64,000 bases of DNA from Meridianimaribacter flavus (GTDB lineage: Bacteria > Bacteroidota > Bacteroidia > Flavobacteriales > Flavobacteriaceae). The stretch is taken from contig NZ_SOQZ01000002.1 of NCBI RefSeq assembly GCF_004366715.1, positions 248,001-312,000 of the forward strand, given 5' to 3'. Below are positions 8,356 to 17,278 of this stretch, one piece after another (position 1 is the first letter of the stretch; every line of letters starts with the position of its first letter). The notes below the pieces were generated by a model. That model was not told the origin of the DNA and made no database searches. It was given only the letters and a program-made list of their open reading frames with translations. A program made the translations under genes and the position numbers.

Positions 8356-9024
8356 ATGAAAAAATTTGTATTCATATTAGCATCGATGTTATTAGGTTTA
8401 ACATCTGCAACAGCAACAGCACAAGGTGAAGGTTTAAACAATACACGCTATCGTTATGCACAACCAATAATGTTTGTAGAGCGTGGTGTAGAGTTTATGA
8501 TTTTTCCTGACGGAAGTTTCGATTTCAATACTAATATTGAAAACACCTACCAAACAGGTAACGTGTACTACAGATCAACAACTACTCGTAGAAGCTCGGT
8601 AAACGTTACTTATGGAGCTCCAGGTACTGTTAGTAGAGTACACTATTCTACTCCAAGATCTAATCAAGGTGTATTTATTCAACATGATAGTGATGGTAAA
8701 ATTAGAAGAATTGGCAATGTGTACTTAAATTATGACAGACAAGGCAGAATTAAAAGAGCTGGAACTGTATATATGAGTTACCAAAGAGGTAATGGAAGAT
8801 TAAAACAAGTTGGTGGTTTACGTGTAAACTACAACGCTTGGGGAGAAATTGTTCATGCTTCTGGTGTAGTAAACCATAACAATTCAGGTTATGTATATAG
8901 CAACAACACTTCAGGTGATTTTGGATATGGTTACTATAGTGATTTTGATGATGCTGATGATTACTATTACTACAGACAAGGAAGTGAAGTGAAAAAACAA
9001 AAAAAGATTAAAATAAAAGTATAA
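8356..9024 (+). CDS. Secreted protein of unknown family, paralogue A
   Basis: 222 residues. A clear Sec signal peptide ends near residue 23 (TATAQ). The mature part opens with FVERGVEFMIFPDGSFDFN, followed by a Ser/Thr/Arg-rich stretch. Two to three copies follow of a short motif like YDRQGRIKRAGTVYMSY and VGGLRVNYNAWGEIVHASG, resembling short beta-hairpin repeats. A Tyr/Asp-rich segment and a basic tail (KKQKKIKIKV) end the protein. The gene at 10390 shares the same opening phrase (FVENGIEFSVFPDGQFDF) and the same hairpin motifs, so the two are paralogues. Both have sigma-54-like promoters. I know no function; a periplasmic or surface structural or stress protein is possible. Confidence 0.75.
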   Translation: MKKFVFILASMLLGLTSATATAQGEGLNNTRYRYAQPIMFVERGVEFMIFPDGSFDFNTNIENTYQTGNVYYRSTTTRRSSVNVTYGAPGTVSRVHYSTPRSNQGVFIQHDSDGKIRRIGNVYLNYDRQGRIKRAGTVYMSYQRGNGRLKQVGGLRVNYNAWGEIVHASGVVNHNNSGYVYSNNTSGDFGYGYYSDFDDADDYYYYRQGSEVKKQKKIKIKV

Positions 9025-9055
9025 ATAGATTTTTTTGATTGGTTAGTTAATTGAT

Positions 9056-9098
9056 AATCCCGTTGTACATCCCCAAGTACTTCGGGATTGTCTTTTTA
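9056..9098 (+). terminator. Terminator of paralogue A
   Basis: AATCCCG (9056-9062) pairs with CGGGATT (9083-9089). GTAC repeats inside the loop can pair again, and a T-rich run follows. Confidence 0.75.
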
Positions 9099-9126
9099 TA
9101 GAGCATCAATACTAACTATAAAAAGC

Positions 9127-9495
9127 TTATCCTTCTCTAAGTATCTTTTCCATTTTTCTACCTTTTGCTAACTCATCAACCAACTTATCTAAATATCTAG
9201 TCTGTTGGGTTAACGTGGTAGTAATATCTTCTATCCTGTAACCACATATTACACCCTTAATTAAGTGTGCATTTGGGTGAATGGTTGCTTGCTCAAAAAA
9301 CGTTTTAAAAGTTACCTTATCGTCTATAAGTTGTTGCAGCTTATTGTCGTCAAAGCCTGTTAACCATTCAATAACTTGGTGTAACTCGGCTTTGGTACGA
9401 TTCTTTTTCTCAACTTTAGTAACATAATGCGGATATACCGATGCAAAAGTCATTTTTGCAATACGTTCATCATGTTCTGGTGTGGTAATACTCAT
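9127..9495 (-). CDS. DUF2200 family protein
   Basis: 122 residues with a high match by eye to DUF2200: HDERIAKMTFASVYPHYV, then KAELHQVIEWLTGFDDNKL, then HLIKGVICGYRIE and RYLDKLVDELAKGRKMEKIL. These are compact cytoplasmic proteins found across many phyla, often as single genes of unknown function. There is no signal peptide, no membrane segment and no visible catalytic signature. The gene stands between the two secreted paralogues but on the opposite strand, so it is unlikely to share their control. Confidence 0.85.
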   Translation of the reverse strand: MSITTPEHDERIAKMTFASVYPHYVTKVEKKNRTKAELHQVIEWLTGFDDNKLQQLIDDKVTFKTFFEQATIHPNAHLIKGVICGYRIEDITTTLTQQTRYLDKLVDELAKGRKMEKILREG

Positions 9496-9564
9496 AGTAC
9501 TGAATGTGTTAATTTTGGTATGGAAAGATAGTAAATTGCACTTACATTAACTTAAAGATATGAA

Positions 9565-10104
9565 TCATGGTTGATTATCATATATTGAGTTCAAAGGTTG
9601 TAAATATTTTGTAAATCCTAAATCCTTTACAAACTGATAAATTTGTTTTCTAGTAGTTGAACTAAAACCATTAGCTGGATAAGAATAATCATCTGATATT
9701 TTTATATACTTTAATGTTGATGAAGGTATTTCAGTCCTTGACACTAAGTAATTACAACTAAGGCAAACATCAATTGTCTCAACAGGTTTTCCTTTTAAAA
9801 AATAAACAACTGCAAAATGAGGATCAAAACAAAAGGCTGTTGTACTACCATAAGCTGTTTTACTGGTTATAATAGTCTCAAAATCTTTCACTTGTTCGGA
9901 GCTTAAAACGGATTCTTTGTTTATTCTCTCTTTAGCATTTTTAAGACAATAATCTATCAAAGTTTCTCCATCGCCTTTAAATTCATAAGCAACAACTGTA
10001 TCATAAACTAAATCAGTAAAAGGATTGGTTTGTGATACTGCTAATGTTTGCACTATAAATAAAAGATAAAATAAACAGTATTTAGATAGTCTTCTATATT
10101 TCAT
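9565..10104 (-). CDS. Exported hypothetical protein with Cys-rich core
   Basis: 179 residues. The N-terminus has Arg/Lys and then a hydrophobic stretch ending in TLAVSQ, so it is a signal peptide. The core reads AFCFDPHFAVVYF and then VETIDVCLSCNYL, giving one Cys-X3-His motif and one C-X2-C motif that could bind a metal or form disulfides. I recall short flavobacterial hypotheticals with the same pattern (Cys, then His, then an 'iCl-C' strand). No enzyme activity can be named. The gene is monocistronic. Its upstream region faces the phased repeats and sigma-54-like promoter of the gene at 10390. Confidence 0.6.
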   Translation of the reverse strand: MKYRRLSKYCLFYLLFIVQTLAVSQTNPFTDLVYDTVVAYEFKGDGETLIDYCLKNAKERINKESVLSSEQVKDFETIITSKTAYGSTTAFCFDPHFAVVYFLKGKPVETIDVCLSCNYLVSRTEIPSSTLKYIKISDDYSYPANGFSSTTRKQIYQFVKDLGFTKYLQPLNSIYDNQP

Positions 10105-10220
10105 GCTTATAAAACTTAATCAAATATCAACTTTTGATATACTTGTTACAATTGAAAGATAGTAAATTGTAGTTATATTTTCCTTAAAAACCACTCACAA
10201 ATGGCTTCTCTATACCTAGG

Positions 10221-10258
10221 TCATAGCTACTCCATAGCTAGTCCATGGATAGTCCATG
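10221..10258 (+). promoter_or_regulatory. 11-bp phased direct repeats, candidate activator site
   Basis: Three to four imperfect copies of an 11-base unit of the form TCCATrGmTAG run head to tail from 10221 to 10258. They end about 80 bases before the -24 box at 10340. Repeats at one helical turn, 80-120 bases upstream of a sigma-54-type promoter, are where an enhancer-binding activator would bind. The role is inference. The same unit is not obvious upstream of paralogue A. Confidence 0.45.
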
Positions 10259-10339
10259 TAAAACGCGGTTTTTCCTACAAAAAATCCAAATAAACACAAA
10301 CCACTCAAAATCAACACATTAAATATTGTTTCTGTTTTT

Positions 10340-10354
10340 TGGCACGCTGTTTGT
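10340..10354 (+). promoter_or_regulatory. Sigma-54 (RpoN)-like promoter, copy 2
   Basis: TGGCACG-CTGT-TTGT matches TGGCACG-N4-TTGC except for the final base, with the correct 10-base spacing. The predicted start near 10366 leaves a leader of about 24 bases to the ATG at 10390. The surrounding TTTTTGGCACGC string is identical to that at paralogue A. Confidence 0.65.
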
Positions 10355-10389
10355 TTACTAATAATTGTATAATTAAAACCCTTACAATT

Positions 10390-11505
10390 ATGAAACGAAT
10401 TATTTATTTTTTTACAGCAATACTCTTAGGAAGCGTATCTGTAAACGCAACAACCACCAGCACAAATTCAGTAAATACTTTTAACACTTATGCTAATGGT
10501 TATGGCAACTCTTTCATATTTGTAGAGAATGGTATTGAATTTTCGGTATTTCCTGATGGTCAGTTCGACTTTTACATCCCTAATTATGGCCCAAACGTAA
10601 ATGTTGGCTTTAGTACTCCTAATGTATCCATAAGCTTTAACACTGGTTATGATTACAACCCTTATGTACAATATGACGATTTTGGTGCTATTGTTCAAAT
10701 AGAAAACACACCTATTTATTATGACTTCTACGGAAGAATTACAAGAGCAGGAAATGTAAACATTCACTATAACAGTTTTGGACGTGTTGCTCGTGTAGGT
10801 GGTTTATACATTCACTATCGTAACAGAGTATTTTCTCACTACACAGGGTTTATAAACGTTTATAATAGATACTATGTGTACCGTCCATGGCACAGATATT
10901 ATGCTGTACCTTCAGTAAACTTCTGTATTGTAAACACTAGACCTTATAGACAGTATTACACTCCTATTAGACATCACTATTACAGACCATACAGAAACAA
11001 TTACCGTCAGCCTGTTAACATAAACAGTCGTCGTAATACTGTAGCTAACAACGGAAGACGTTCAAACGCACAACAAACACGTATAAGTGATAGATATAGG
11101 CAAGATGCTACACCTAGAAGAAGTACTTCTGTAGATAGAAGCAACACCACAAGACGTAATAATAGTGCTGTAACAGCTCCTACTAGAACAAGAACTACCA
11201 CTCCTAGAGTATCAAGTTCTACTAATAGAACAAACACATCGTCTAGAGCTACAGTTAATACTAATAGGCCTAAAAATAGTTCGGTTACTACCAAAAGAAA
11301 TGTGACCAAAACAAGAACTACTGTGTCTAATAAAGTGAATACTAAAAAAAATTCAACGGTAAGAAAACCAAATACGTCTCAAATACGTAAATATAATACA
11401 AGACAAAACAAAAGTACTCAGCGTGTAACTCAAAATAATAGAACAAAGTCGTCAAATGCGACTAAATCTAGAAGTTCACAAAACAGTACAAGATCTAGAA
11501 GATAA
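10390..11505 (+). CDS. Secreted protein with long basic tail, paralogue B
   Basis: 371 residues from the ATG at 10390. An earlier in-frame ATG at 10339 overlaps the -24 promoter box, so I reject it. A signal peptide ends near residue 20 (VNATT). The region up to about residue 160 matches paralogue A (FVENGIEFSVFPDGQFDF, YDFYGRITRAGNV, FGRVARVGGLYIHY). A segment very rich in Tyr, Arg and His follows. The last 150 residues or so are low-complexity Arg, Ser, Thr and Asn with almost no acidic residues. Such a strongly basic exported tail could bind polysaccharide, lipopolysaccharide or extracellular DNA. This is inference, and no known family is recognised. Confidence 0.75.
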   Translation: MKRIIYFFTAILLGSVSVNATTTSTNSVNTFNTYANGYGNSFIFVENGIEFSVFPDGQFDFYIPNYGPNVNVGFSTPNVSISFNTGYDYNPYVQYDDFGAIVQIENTPIYYDFYGRITRAGNVNIHYNSFGRVARVGGLYIHYRNRVFSHYTGFINVYNRYYVYRPWHRYYAVPSVNFCIVNTRPYRQYYTPIRHHYYRPYRNNYRQPVNINSRRNTVANNGRRSNAQQTRISDRYRQDATPRRSTSVDRSNTTRRNNSAVTAPTRTRTTTPRVSSSTNRTNTSSRATVNTNRPKNSSVTTKRNVTKTRTTVSNKVNTKKNSTVRKPNTSQIRKYNTRQNKSTQRVTQNNRTKSSNATKSRSSQNSTRSRR

Positions 11506-11540
11506 TATAACGATACATAATTTTTTGGTTGGTTAGTTGG

Positions 11541-11584
11541 AAAGTCCTGCAAGTCGTATGCCTCAAAGCACCTTGTGGGATTTT
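11541..11584 (+). terminator. Terminator of paralogue B
   Basis: AAAGTCCTGCAAG (11541-11553) pairs over 13 positions with CTTGTGGGATTTT (11572-11584), counting G-U pairs in RNA. A 'GGTTGGTTAGTT' stretch precedes it, similar to the one before the terminator of paralogue A. Confidence 0.6.
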
Positions 11585-11613
11585 CCCGTTTTAGGCTAGT
11601 AACACAGCAAAAA

Positions 11614-13071
11614 CTATTTAATTGGTAAGTACTTTTTTAATATTCCTGTAATGTCTTTAGAGACATTCATCTTATACACTGCAAAGACATACACGCAACC
11701 TATCACCAAAGATTTAAGTGCTATGTTGACTATAGGATGAAAAGGAAATTCCCAAAAATAAAACACAGCAACACTTACTAAAATCAATACTCCTACTTTT
11801 AAAGAGTCTTTTGTAAAAGGAAGCATTTTGAACTTTCGGTTTACAAAGTAAATTTTAGCTGTATTGTAAATAAAAATAGCTATAAAAGTTGCAACTGCTG
11901 CTCCATCAATTCCTAATAACGGAATAAATACCATATTTAAAATAACTATCAATACCGTAAGTAACACTCCAAAAAGTAGTACCACTCTATAATAATCACT
12001 ATTGAATAAAATAGCATTATTGTTTCCTAAAAGCGTGTCGTAGAGTTTTGCTAAGCTTATTAAAAACACAACGGTTAGCCCATAACTAAATTCTTCAGGG
12101 ATAATTAAATACAACTGATTAATATTAAGCACAATCAGTAAAAATATCAATCCACTAATAATAAAAAGGCTAAGTGACGAGCGTTGATACAAATCCTTTA
12201 AAGCAACCTTATTTTTTTCATTTAAATAATTAGCAGTAATAGGCATTAATATTTGATGCATAGACCGTTGCGGAACCGAAATTACCGATGCGATATAAAT
12301 TGCAACACTATAGTAAGCGACTTCCTCTATATCAATATATTGTCCAAGCATAAACTTATCTATATCTAAAATAAGTGTCGCTACCGAACCAGCAAGTATA
12401 ATAAGCGATGAGTATTTAATAATAGCCCTAAAGCTCTCTATTCTATTAAACTTAAGTACTGGCCAACGAATAATAAATGCGTAGAGTTTCATTATAACCA
12501 TACGCAATACATATACTATAATAATTGCATTGATAAACTCTTGTACATTAAGATATCCCAAATACACACAAAACAGCAGTACCATTATACCAATTCTATG
12601 AAACACCTCTTTCATAAAGTTGCCAAAAACAGTCTGCATTTGGGTTTTTGCCCAAGCAAAAAACACTTCAAAATAACCCATAGAAATAGCAGCAATAATA
12701 ATATGCCACACATAGTCTTTTACTATACCATTTCTTTGTGATAACAAATCACTTATAACATCATAACCAAAATAGCCAATCAATGCTACAGGAACTACTA
12801 CAAACATAGGTAGTATAAGCATTAAGGTTAAAAAGCTGTTAAGTGAATTTTTGGTTTTAAATGTAGAATAGAACTTTATAAGTGTATTATGAACTCCAAA
12901 AGCCATTAAAGGCATCATAATATTTGCTGTAGATAGCACAAAGGCAATTAAACCATAGTACTCATCTGTAATAAAATTAGTGTACAGAAACAATGTATTA
13001 ATTGCTCCTATACCAAACCCTAAATAGGTACTAATAGTGTTTTTAAAGGATTGTTTAACTACAATTCCCAT
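11614..13071 (-). CDS. Polysaccharide flippase (Wzx/MVF-like)
   Basis: 485 residues with about 12-14 hydrophobic segments spread over the whole chain and short charged loops. This is the pattern of the MOP superfamily (polysaccharide biosynthesis protein, Wzx-like). Such proteins move lipid-linked sugar units across the inner membrane. The start codon sits one base from the stop of the glycosyltransferase upstream, and YfhO lies before that, so all three are one operon for surface glycan or lipid modification. No substrate can be predicted. Confidence 0.85.
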   Translation of the reverse strand: MGIVVKQSFKNTISTYLGFGIGAINTLFLYTNFITDEYYGLIAFVLSTANIMMPLMAFGVHNTLIKFYSTFKTKNSLNSFLTLMLILPMFVVVPVALIGYFGYDVISDLLSQRNGIVKDYVWHIIIAAISMGYFEVFFAWAKTQMQTVFGNFMKEVFHRIGIMVLLFCVYLGYLNVQEFINAIIIVYVLRMVIMKLYAFIIRWPVLKFNRIESFRAIIKYSSLIILAGSVATLILDIDKFMLGQYIDIEEVAYYSVAIYIASVISVPQRSMHQILMPITANYLNEKNKVALKDLYQRSSLSLFIISGLIFLLIVLNINQLYLIIPEEFSYGLTVVFLISLAKLYDTLLGNNNAILFNSDYYRVVLLFGVLLTVLIVILNMVFIPLLGIDGAAVATFIAIFIYNTAKIYFVNRKFKMLPFTKDSLKVGVLILVSVAVFYFWEFPFHPIVNIALKSLVIGCVYVFAVYKMNVSKDITGILKKYLPIK

Positions 13072-14349
13072 TTATACAAGTTGCGCTAGAGTTTTTGTTA
13101 GTTCCCTTCTACTGTACTTTTGCAATCCTATAGGTTGCGTTTGCAGCGAATTGGTTTTATAGGCATTAAAATACAATAAAATTTGAGATTTTATCTGCTG
13201 CTTTTCATTGTAATAAAAATAATGTCCTGTATTTGTAGTTTTAATGATGTCTTCAACATCAGACTCTTGTGGTCCTATAGCTAGTATTGGCGTATTGGAA
13301 ACCATATATTCAAACAGCTTTCCAGGAATAATAGCTTTACTTACTTGTGAGTCTATTTCAATTAACAACAACACTTGCGATTGCATTTGAAACTGCATCG
13401 CTTCCTCATGGTTAACATAGCCTACAACATTTACATAATCATCTAGTTGGTAATGTGATAATGTATGTAACACATCATCACTCACTACTCCTATCAAGTT
13501 CAACTGAAACGCAGTTTTAAAAGCTTCGTTTTCAGCTATCAACTCACGTAATGCGTCCCATAATTGAGTTGGGTTACGTTCAGAAAGTAATGAGCCAATA
13601 TGAGCTATTGTAAAACGTTGGTCTTTCTCTGGTCGTTCAATAGCATACGTGTCGTAACCATTGGTAATAACAGTTATGGGTTGTTGGGTTTTAAGCGCAA
13701 ACTCTTGTTTTGTAACTGTGCTAGTAACTATAATTTGGTCGGCAGATTGCAAAACATTCTGCTCTAACAATTCGTGTTTTTGTCTAGAGCTTTTGGTGAG
13801 CTTTAAATCTTTGTGATAGCCTATAGTTGTCCAAGGGTCTCTAAAATCGGCTATCCATTTTACATTCAATTGCGCTTTTAACTGCAAACCTATAAGGTGT
13901 AAACTATGTGGTGGTCCAGTAGTGATAATCGTTTCAATACCTTCGTTTTTTATATATTCTGAAAGATAAGCAACCGAAGGTTTTACCCAACCTTTTCGCG
14001 CATCAGGAATAAAGAAATTTCCTCTTACATACAATAATAAACGCTCAATAAGAGATTGCTTTTTTTTCTTCGGAATAATGCCTGAAGTTATCGATTTAGA
14101 ACTCTTTTTCGAAAGTAAATTAGCAAACTTATAAGGTTCGTTTATAGGTTGTTTTAAAACAGTTACAGTATTAGACACTTCATCTTCCAACTGCAAGTCT
14201 GTAATTGGATAACTAGGATTCTCAGGACAATAAACAACAGGATCTACACCAAATTCTGGTAAGTATTTTACAAATTTCAACCAACGTTGTACACCTGGTC
14301 CTCCTGCAGGTGGCCAATAGTATGCTATTATAAGTGCTTTTTTACGCAC
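13072..14349 (-). CDS. GT4-like glycosyltransferase
   Basis: 425 residues with the GT-B fold. The N-terminal half opens with IIAYYWPPAGGPGVQRW, the hallmark of GT4 enzymes of this type, followed by TTGPPHSLHLIG and WIADFRDPWT. The C-terminal half has HIGSL and later IPGKLFEYMVSNTPILAIG, the sugar-nucleotide site. It transfers a sugar from a nucleotide donor to a glycan or lipid acceptor on the cytoplasmic face. Its ATG overlaps the end of the yfhO-like gene by 8 bases, and its stop abuts the flippase start, which indicates translational coupling. Confidence 0.88.
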   Translation of the reverse strand: MRKKALIIAYYWPPAGGPGVQRWLKFVKYLPEFGVDPVVYCPENPSYPITDLQLEDEVSNTVTVLKQPINEPYKFANLLSKKSSKSITSGIIPKKKKQSLIERLLLYVRGNFFIPDARKGWVKPSVAYLSEYIKNEGIETIITTGPPHSLHLIGLQLKAQLNVKWIADFRDPWTTIGYHKDLKLTKSSRQKHELLEQNVLQSADQIIVTSTVTKQEFALKTQQPITVITNGYDTYAIERPEKDQRFTIAHIGSLLSERNPTQLWDALRELIAENEAFKTAFQLNLIGVVSDDVLHTLSHYQLDDYVNVVGYVNHEEAMQFQMQSQVLLLIEIDSQVSKAIIPGKLFEYMVSNTPILAIGPQESDVEDIIKTTNTGHYFYYNEKQQIKSQILLYFNAYKTNSLQTQPIGLQKYSRRELTKTLAQLV

Positions 14350-16774
14350 TAGCTTGGTCTTTTTTAAACGAATACAATAGGCCTCCTAGAAGCAATAATG
14401 CTAGTATAATTGAACTAGACAACGCAATAGTACTTCCTGTTTTTACTACTTGAGGCTCAAATTTAAATTCAATAGTATGGTTTCCTTTAGGGATTTCAAG
14501 TCCTCTCAACACATAATTAACACGCTGAATAGGTGTTTCGGTTCCATCAATTGTTGCTACCCAACCATGGCCATAATACACTTCAGAAAACACAGCAAAA
14601 CCATCGTTACTGTTGTTAGATTCGTACTTTAAATAGTTTGGTTGATGTGCTACTAATTTAATTGTAGATAAAGAGTCTACAGTATAGGTTCTTGACTCCA
14701 ATGGCATTGATGTAATCGCTTTTGCTTTAGTATTTAAACTGTCTAAAGCAACTATTTCTTCATTAGCAGAACTAACCTGTTGTAATGACGAAACAAACCA
14801 AGCATTTCCATTGGCTTCTTCATTGTTATAAGGAAATACATTACCCTTATCGTCTTCTCCAATAAAATATTTGGTATTCAACATATTAATGACCTCCATA
14901 TTGTTTTTTGAAATATGAAAATCATACAGTTCATCAAATCGTCCAAGTTTTGCAGCATGATAACCACTTAACGAGTTATGAAAATAAGCTGCTTTTCCTG
15001 GATTTCTAGAGCCTTCATTAGACAAATCTAAAACTCTAAAATGTGTCTTGTCCTTTAATATCTCTTTATCAGCAGCATTAGCTTTATAAGGTTTTTCAAC
15101 TTGAATTGCAGACACAAAATTATCGTTATTAACGTAGCGTCTGTCTACACCAACTAAATCAAATAAAATTAAAGCAGCAAATACAATAATAACTTTTCCT
15201 TCTGATAACTTTTGTTTTAAAAATCCAAAAATTGTTGTTGCTGCAAGTACTACTAAAAGCAAAGTTCTTAACGTATCTTGTGTAAAGAAGGTTTGTCTGT
15301 CTGCTCTTAGTGCGTCAACAAAACTTTGTCCATACTCGCCATAAGCTTGTCTGTAGTACCCATCGTTTACACCTACAAAATCAAACGACGATTTTATAAG
15401 CAAAAGTAAAATTGCAAGTCCTCCTGTAATTATCGCGGAATATTTTAATGCTTTTAGCTTTTCGTCTTTGTTATCAAAATCATTGAATAAACGTACCAAA
15501 CCAAAAATAGCCAATACAGGTATGCAGAGTTCTAAAATTACCTGAATAGAACTTACTGCTCTAAACTTGTTGTACATAGGTACAAAGTCTATAAAGAAAT
15601 CGGTTAAAAACCCTAAATGCTTTCCGTAAGACAGCAATAACGATAGTACAGTACCACCAACTAGCCACCATTTGAGTCTGCCTTTAACCAAAAACAAAGC
15701 AAATACAAACAAGAAAATAACTACTGCTCCAACATACGCTGGTGCTTCAACAATGGTTTGTGCTCCCCAATAAGTAGGTGTAGTTTTAACTTCGCGAGTG
15801 GCTTCAACAGGCGACGCTCCAATATTTCTATAAAATTTAAACGTTTCAGAGTCGACACCAACATCTTCATGACTTCCACCACCAAAAAGCCTTGGAATAA
15901 ACAAGTTAAGACTTTCCGCTATACCATAGCTATATTCTGTAATATAATCTTTATCCAATCCAGTCGTCACTGCTTTAGGAGAGCCATCAGGATTTATAGT
16001 AAGTTCACTTTTTCCTCGTGTACTTTCATTAACATACTCTTTGGTCGCCATAATATTGCTGGCGTTTAACCCAACAGCTAATAGTACTGCAACAACTAGC
16101 ATCCCAACCGATTTGAAAAAATGTGGCAATACCTTTTTTCGGTAGGCGTCAATTAAATAAGCTATTCCTAAAACCACAACTAACAGCATCAAATAATAAG
16201 TCATTTGAAAATGGTTAGTACATATCTCTAAAGCCATAGCCACTGTAGTTAGTAAAAAACCACCTATGTAATGTTTTCTGAACGTGAGTAGAATACCACT
16301 AAGCACCAAAGGCATATAGGCAATAGCATGCGCTTTACTATTATGTCCTACACCTAATATAATAATGAGATAGGTAGAAAAACCAAAGGCCAATGCACCA
16401 AGTGCAGCGAGTTTAAAATCTACTTTTAGCACAAGTAACAGCACATAAAACCCTAGGAAATAAAGAAATAAATAATCGGCTGGTCGTGGTAAAAAACGTA
16501 GTGAAAGGTCTAGTTTTTTAATATAATTATGAGGGTATTTTGCACCCAACTGATACGTGGGCATACCTCCAAACGCACTATTAGTCCAGTAGGTTTCCTC
16601 ACCAGTGGCTGCTCTAAAGTCATTTTGCTGTTGAGACATTCCAATGTAGTGCTTAATATCACTTTGAAAAATCTTTTTGCCTTTTAAAACTGGGTTAAAA
16701 TATGCTAATGAAACAATAACAAACCCTACTAAAATTAAAAGATGAGGAAGAATTCTTTTGATTGAAAACTGCAT
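14342..16774 (-). CDS. YfhO family membrane protein
   Basis: 810 residues. A short cytoplasmic N-terminus (MQFSIKRILPH) leads into about 12 membrane segments, with a large loop after the first (KKIFQSDIKHYIGMSQQQ). A soluble domain of about 230 residues (YDFHISKNNMEVINMLNTKYF, VFSEVYYGHGWVATIDG) comes before the last membrane helix and a short Lys-rich tail. This is the YfhO layout. Firmicutes YfhO helps decorate lipoteichoic acid with sugar, and Bacteroidota homologues are thought to be GT-C type transferases using lipid-linked sugars. The 8-base overlap with the next gene links it to the glycosyltransferase and flippase. Confidence 0.88.
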   Translation of the reverse strand: MQFSIKRILPHLLILVGFVIVSLAYFNPVLKGKKIFQSDIKHYIGMSQQQNDFRAATGEETYWTNSAFGGMPTYQLGAKYPHNYIKKLDLSLRFLPRPADYLFLYFLGFYVLLLVLKVDFKLAALGALAFGFSTYLIIILGVGHNSKAHAIAYMPLVLSGILLTFRKHYIGGFLLTTVAMALEICTNHFQMTYYLMLLVVVLGIAYLIDAYRKKVLPHFFKSVGMLVVAVLLAVGLNASNIMATKEYVNESTRGKSELTINPDGSPKAVTTGLDKDYITEYSYGIAESLNLFIPRLFGGGSHEDVGVDSETFKFYRNIGASPVEATREVKTTPTYWGAQTIVEAPAYVGAVVIFLFVFALFLVKGRLKWWLVGGTVLSLLLSYGKHLGFLTDFFIDFVPMYNKFRAVSSIQVILELCIPVLAIFGLVRLFNDFDNKDEKLKALKYSAIITGGLAILLLLIKSSFDFVGVNDGYYRQAYGEYGQSFVDALRADRQTFFTQDTLRTLLLVVLAATTIFGFLKQKLSEGKVIIVFAALILFDLVGVDRRYVNNDNFVSAIQVEKPYKANAADKEILKDKTHFRVLDLSNEGSRNPGKAAYFHNSLSGYHAAKLGRFDELYDFHISKNNMEVINMLNTKYFIGEDDKGNVFPYNNEEANGNAWFVSSLQQVSSANEEIVALDSLNTKAKAITSMPLESRTYTVDSLSTIKLVAHQPNYLKYESNNSNDGFAVFSEVYYGHGWVATIDGTETPIQRVNYVLRGLEIPKGNHTIEFKFEPQVVKTGSTIALSSSIILALLLLGGLLYSFKKDQASA

Positions 16775-16803
16775 GAATATGTTTTAAAGAATGATTGTGA
16801 AAA

Positions 16804-17085
16804 TTAATCAATTTCTTCGTAATCCACGTACTCTCCAACAGTTTTATTTGAAGACTTCTGACGCTCAGGCATTTTATCAATTACAGTCTCGCCTTCTCTT
16901 TGTTGTGTTTGTTGGTTATTTTGGTATTGTTGAAATTGACCTCCAAAACGTTCTTGCATCTTTTTAGACATATAGCGCATAAGGTATGGAGCAAAAATTC
17001 GCATAAGTAGCTTTATACCATAATACACTAATAGTATGATTAAAATGGTTCTTAAAAAACCAATAAAAGAAGCCGTTTGTACCAT
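16804..17085 (-). CDS. DUF4834 family small membrane protein
   Basis: 93 residues. One N-terminal membrane helix (FLRTILIILLVYYGIKLLM) is followed by APYLMRYMSKKMQERFGG, a Gln-rich stretch, and an acidic end (VGEYVDYEEID). This is the typical DUF4834 pattern seen in Flavobacteriia. Function unknown. It lies 29 bases upstream of the YfhO gene on the same strand and is likely the first gene of that operon, although DUF4834 genes also occur alone. Confidence 0.8.
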   Translation of the reverse strand: MVQTASFIGFLRTILIILLVYYGIKLLMRIFAPYLMRYMSKKMQERFGGQFQQYQNNQQTQQREGETVIDKMPERQKSSNKTVGEYVDYEEID

Positions 17086-17164
17086 TAAAAAGATATTTTT
17101 TTCAAAAATACAATTATCATACTTTAAAATAAGTTATAAATACTTAAAAAAAGTATAAAATCTC

Positions 17165-17172
17165 TATATTTG
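17165..17172 (+). promoter_or_regulatory. -7 box upstream of the transporter gene
   Basis: TATATTTG fits TAnnTTTG. The ATG I choose is at 17279, so the leader would be about 100 bases. An in-frame ATG at 17195 could be used instead but would bury the signal peptide. Confidence 0.45.
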
Positions 17173-17278
17173 AATTTAACAAATCACCTATGAAATGCCT
17201 ACAAAGCTAATTTTTACATCAGAATATAAAATGAAAGAGGCATTCCGTTTGACAATTAAAAAACTAAAACACAAACAG

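Noticed and set aside
11007-11309. Open frame of about 100 aa on the minus strand inside paralogue B
   Set aside because: It is a shadow of the Arg/Ser/Thr-rich tail; its hydrophobic Val/Leu composition follows from the codons of the sense strand.
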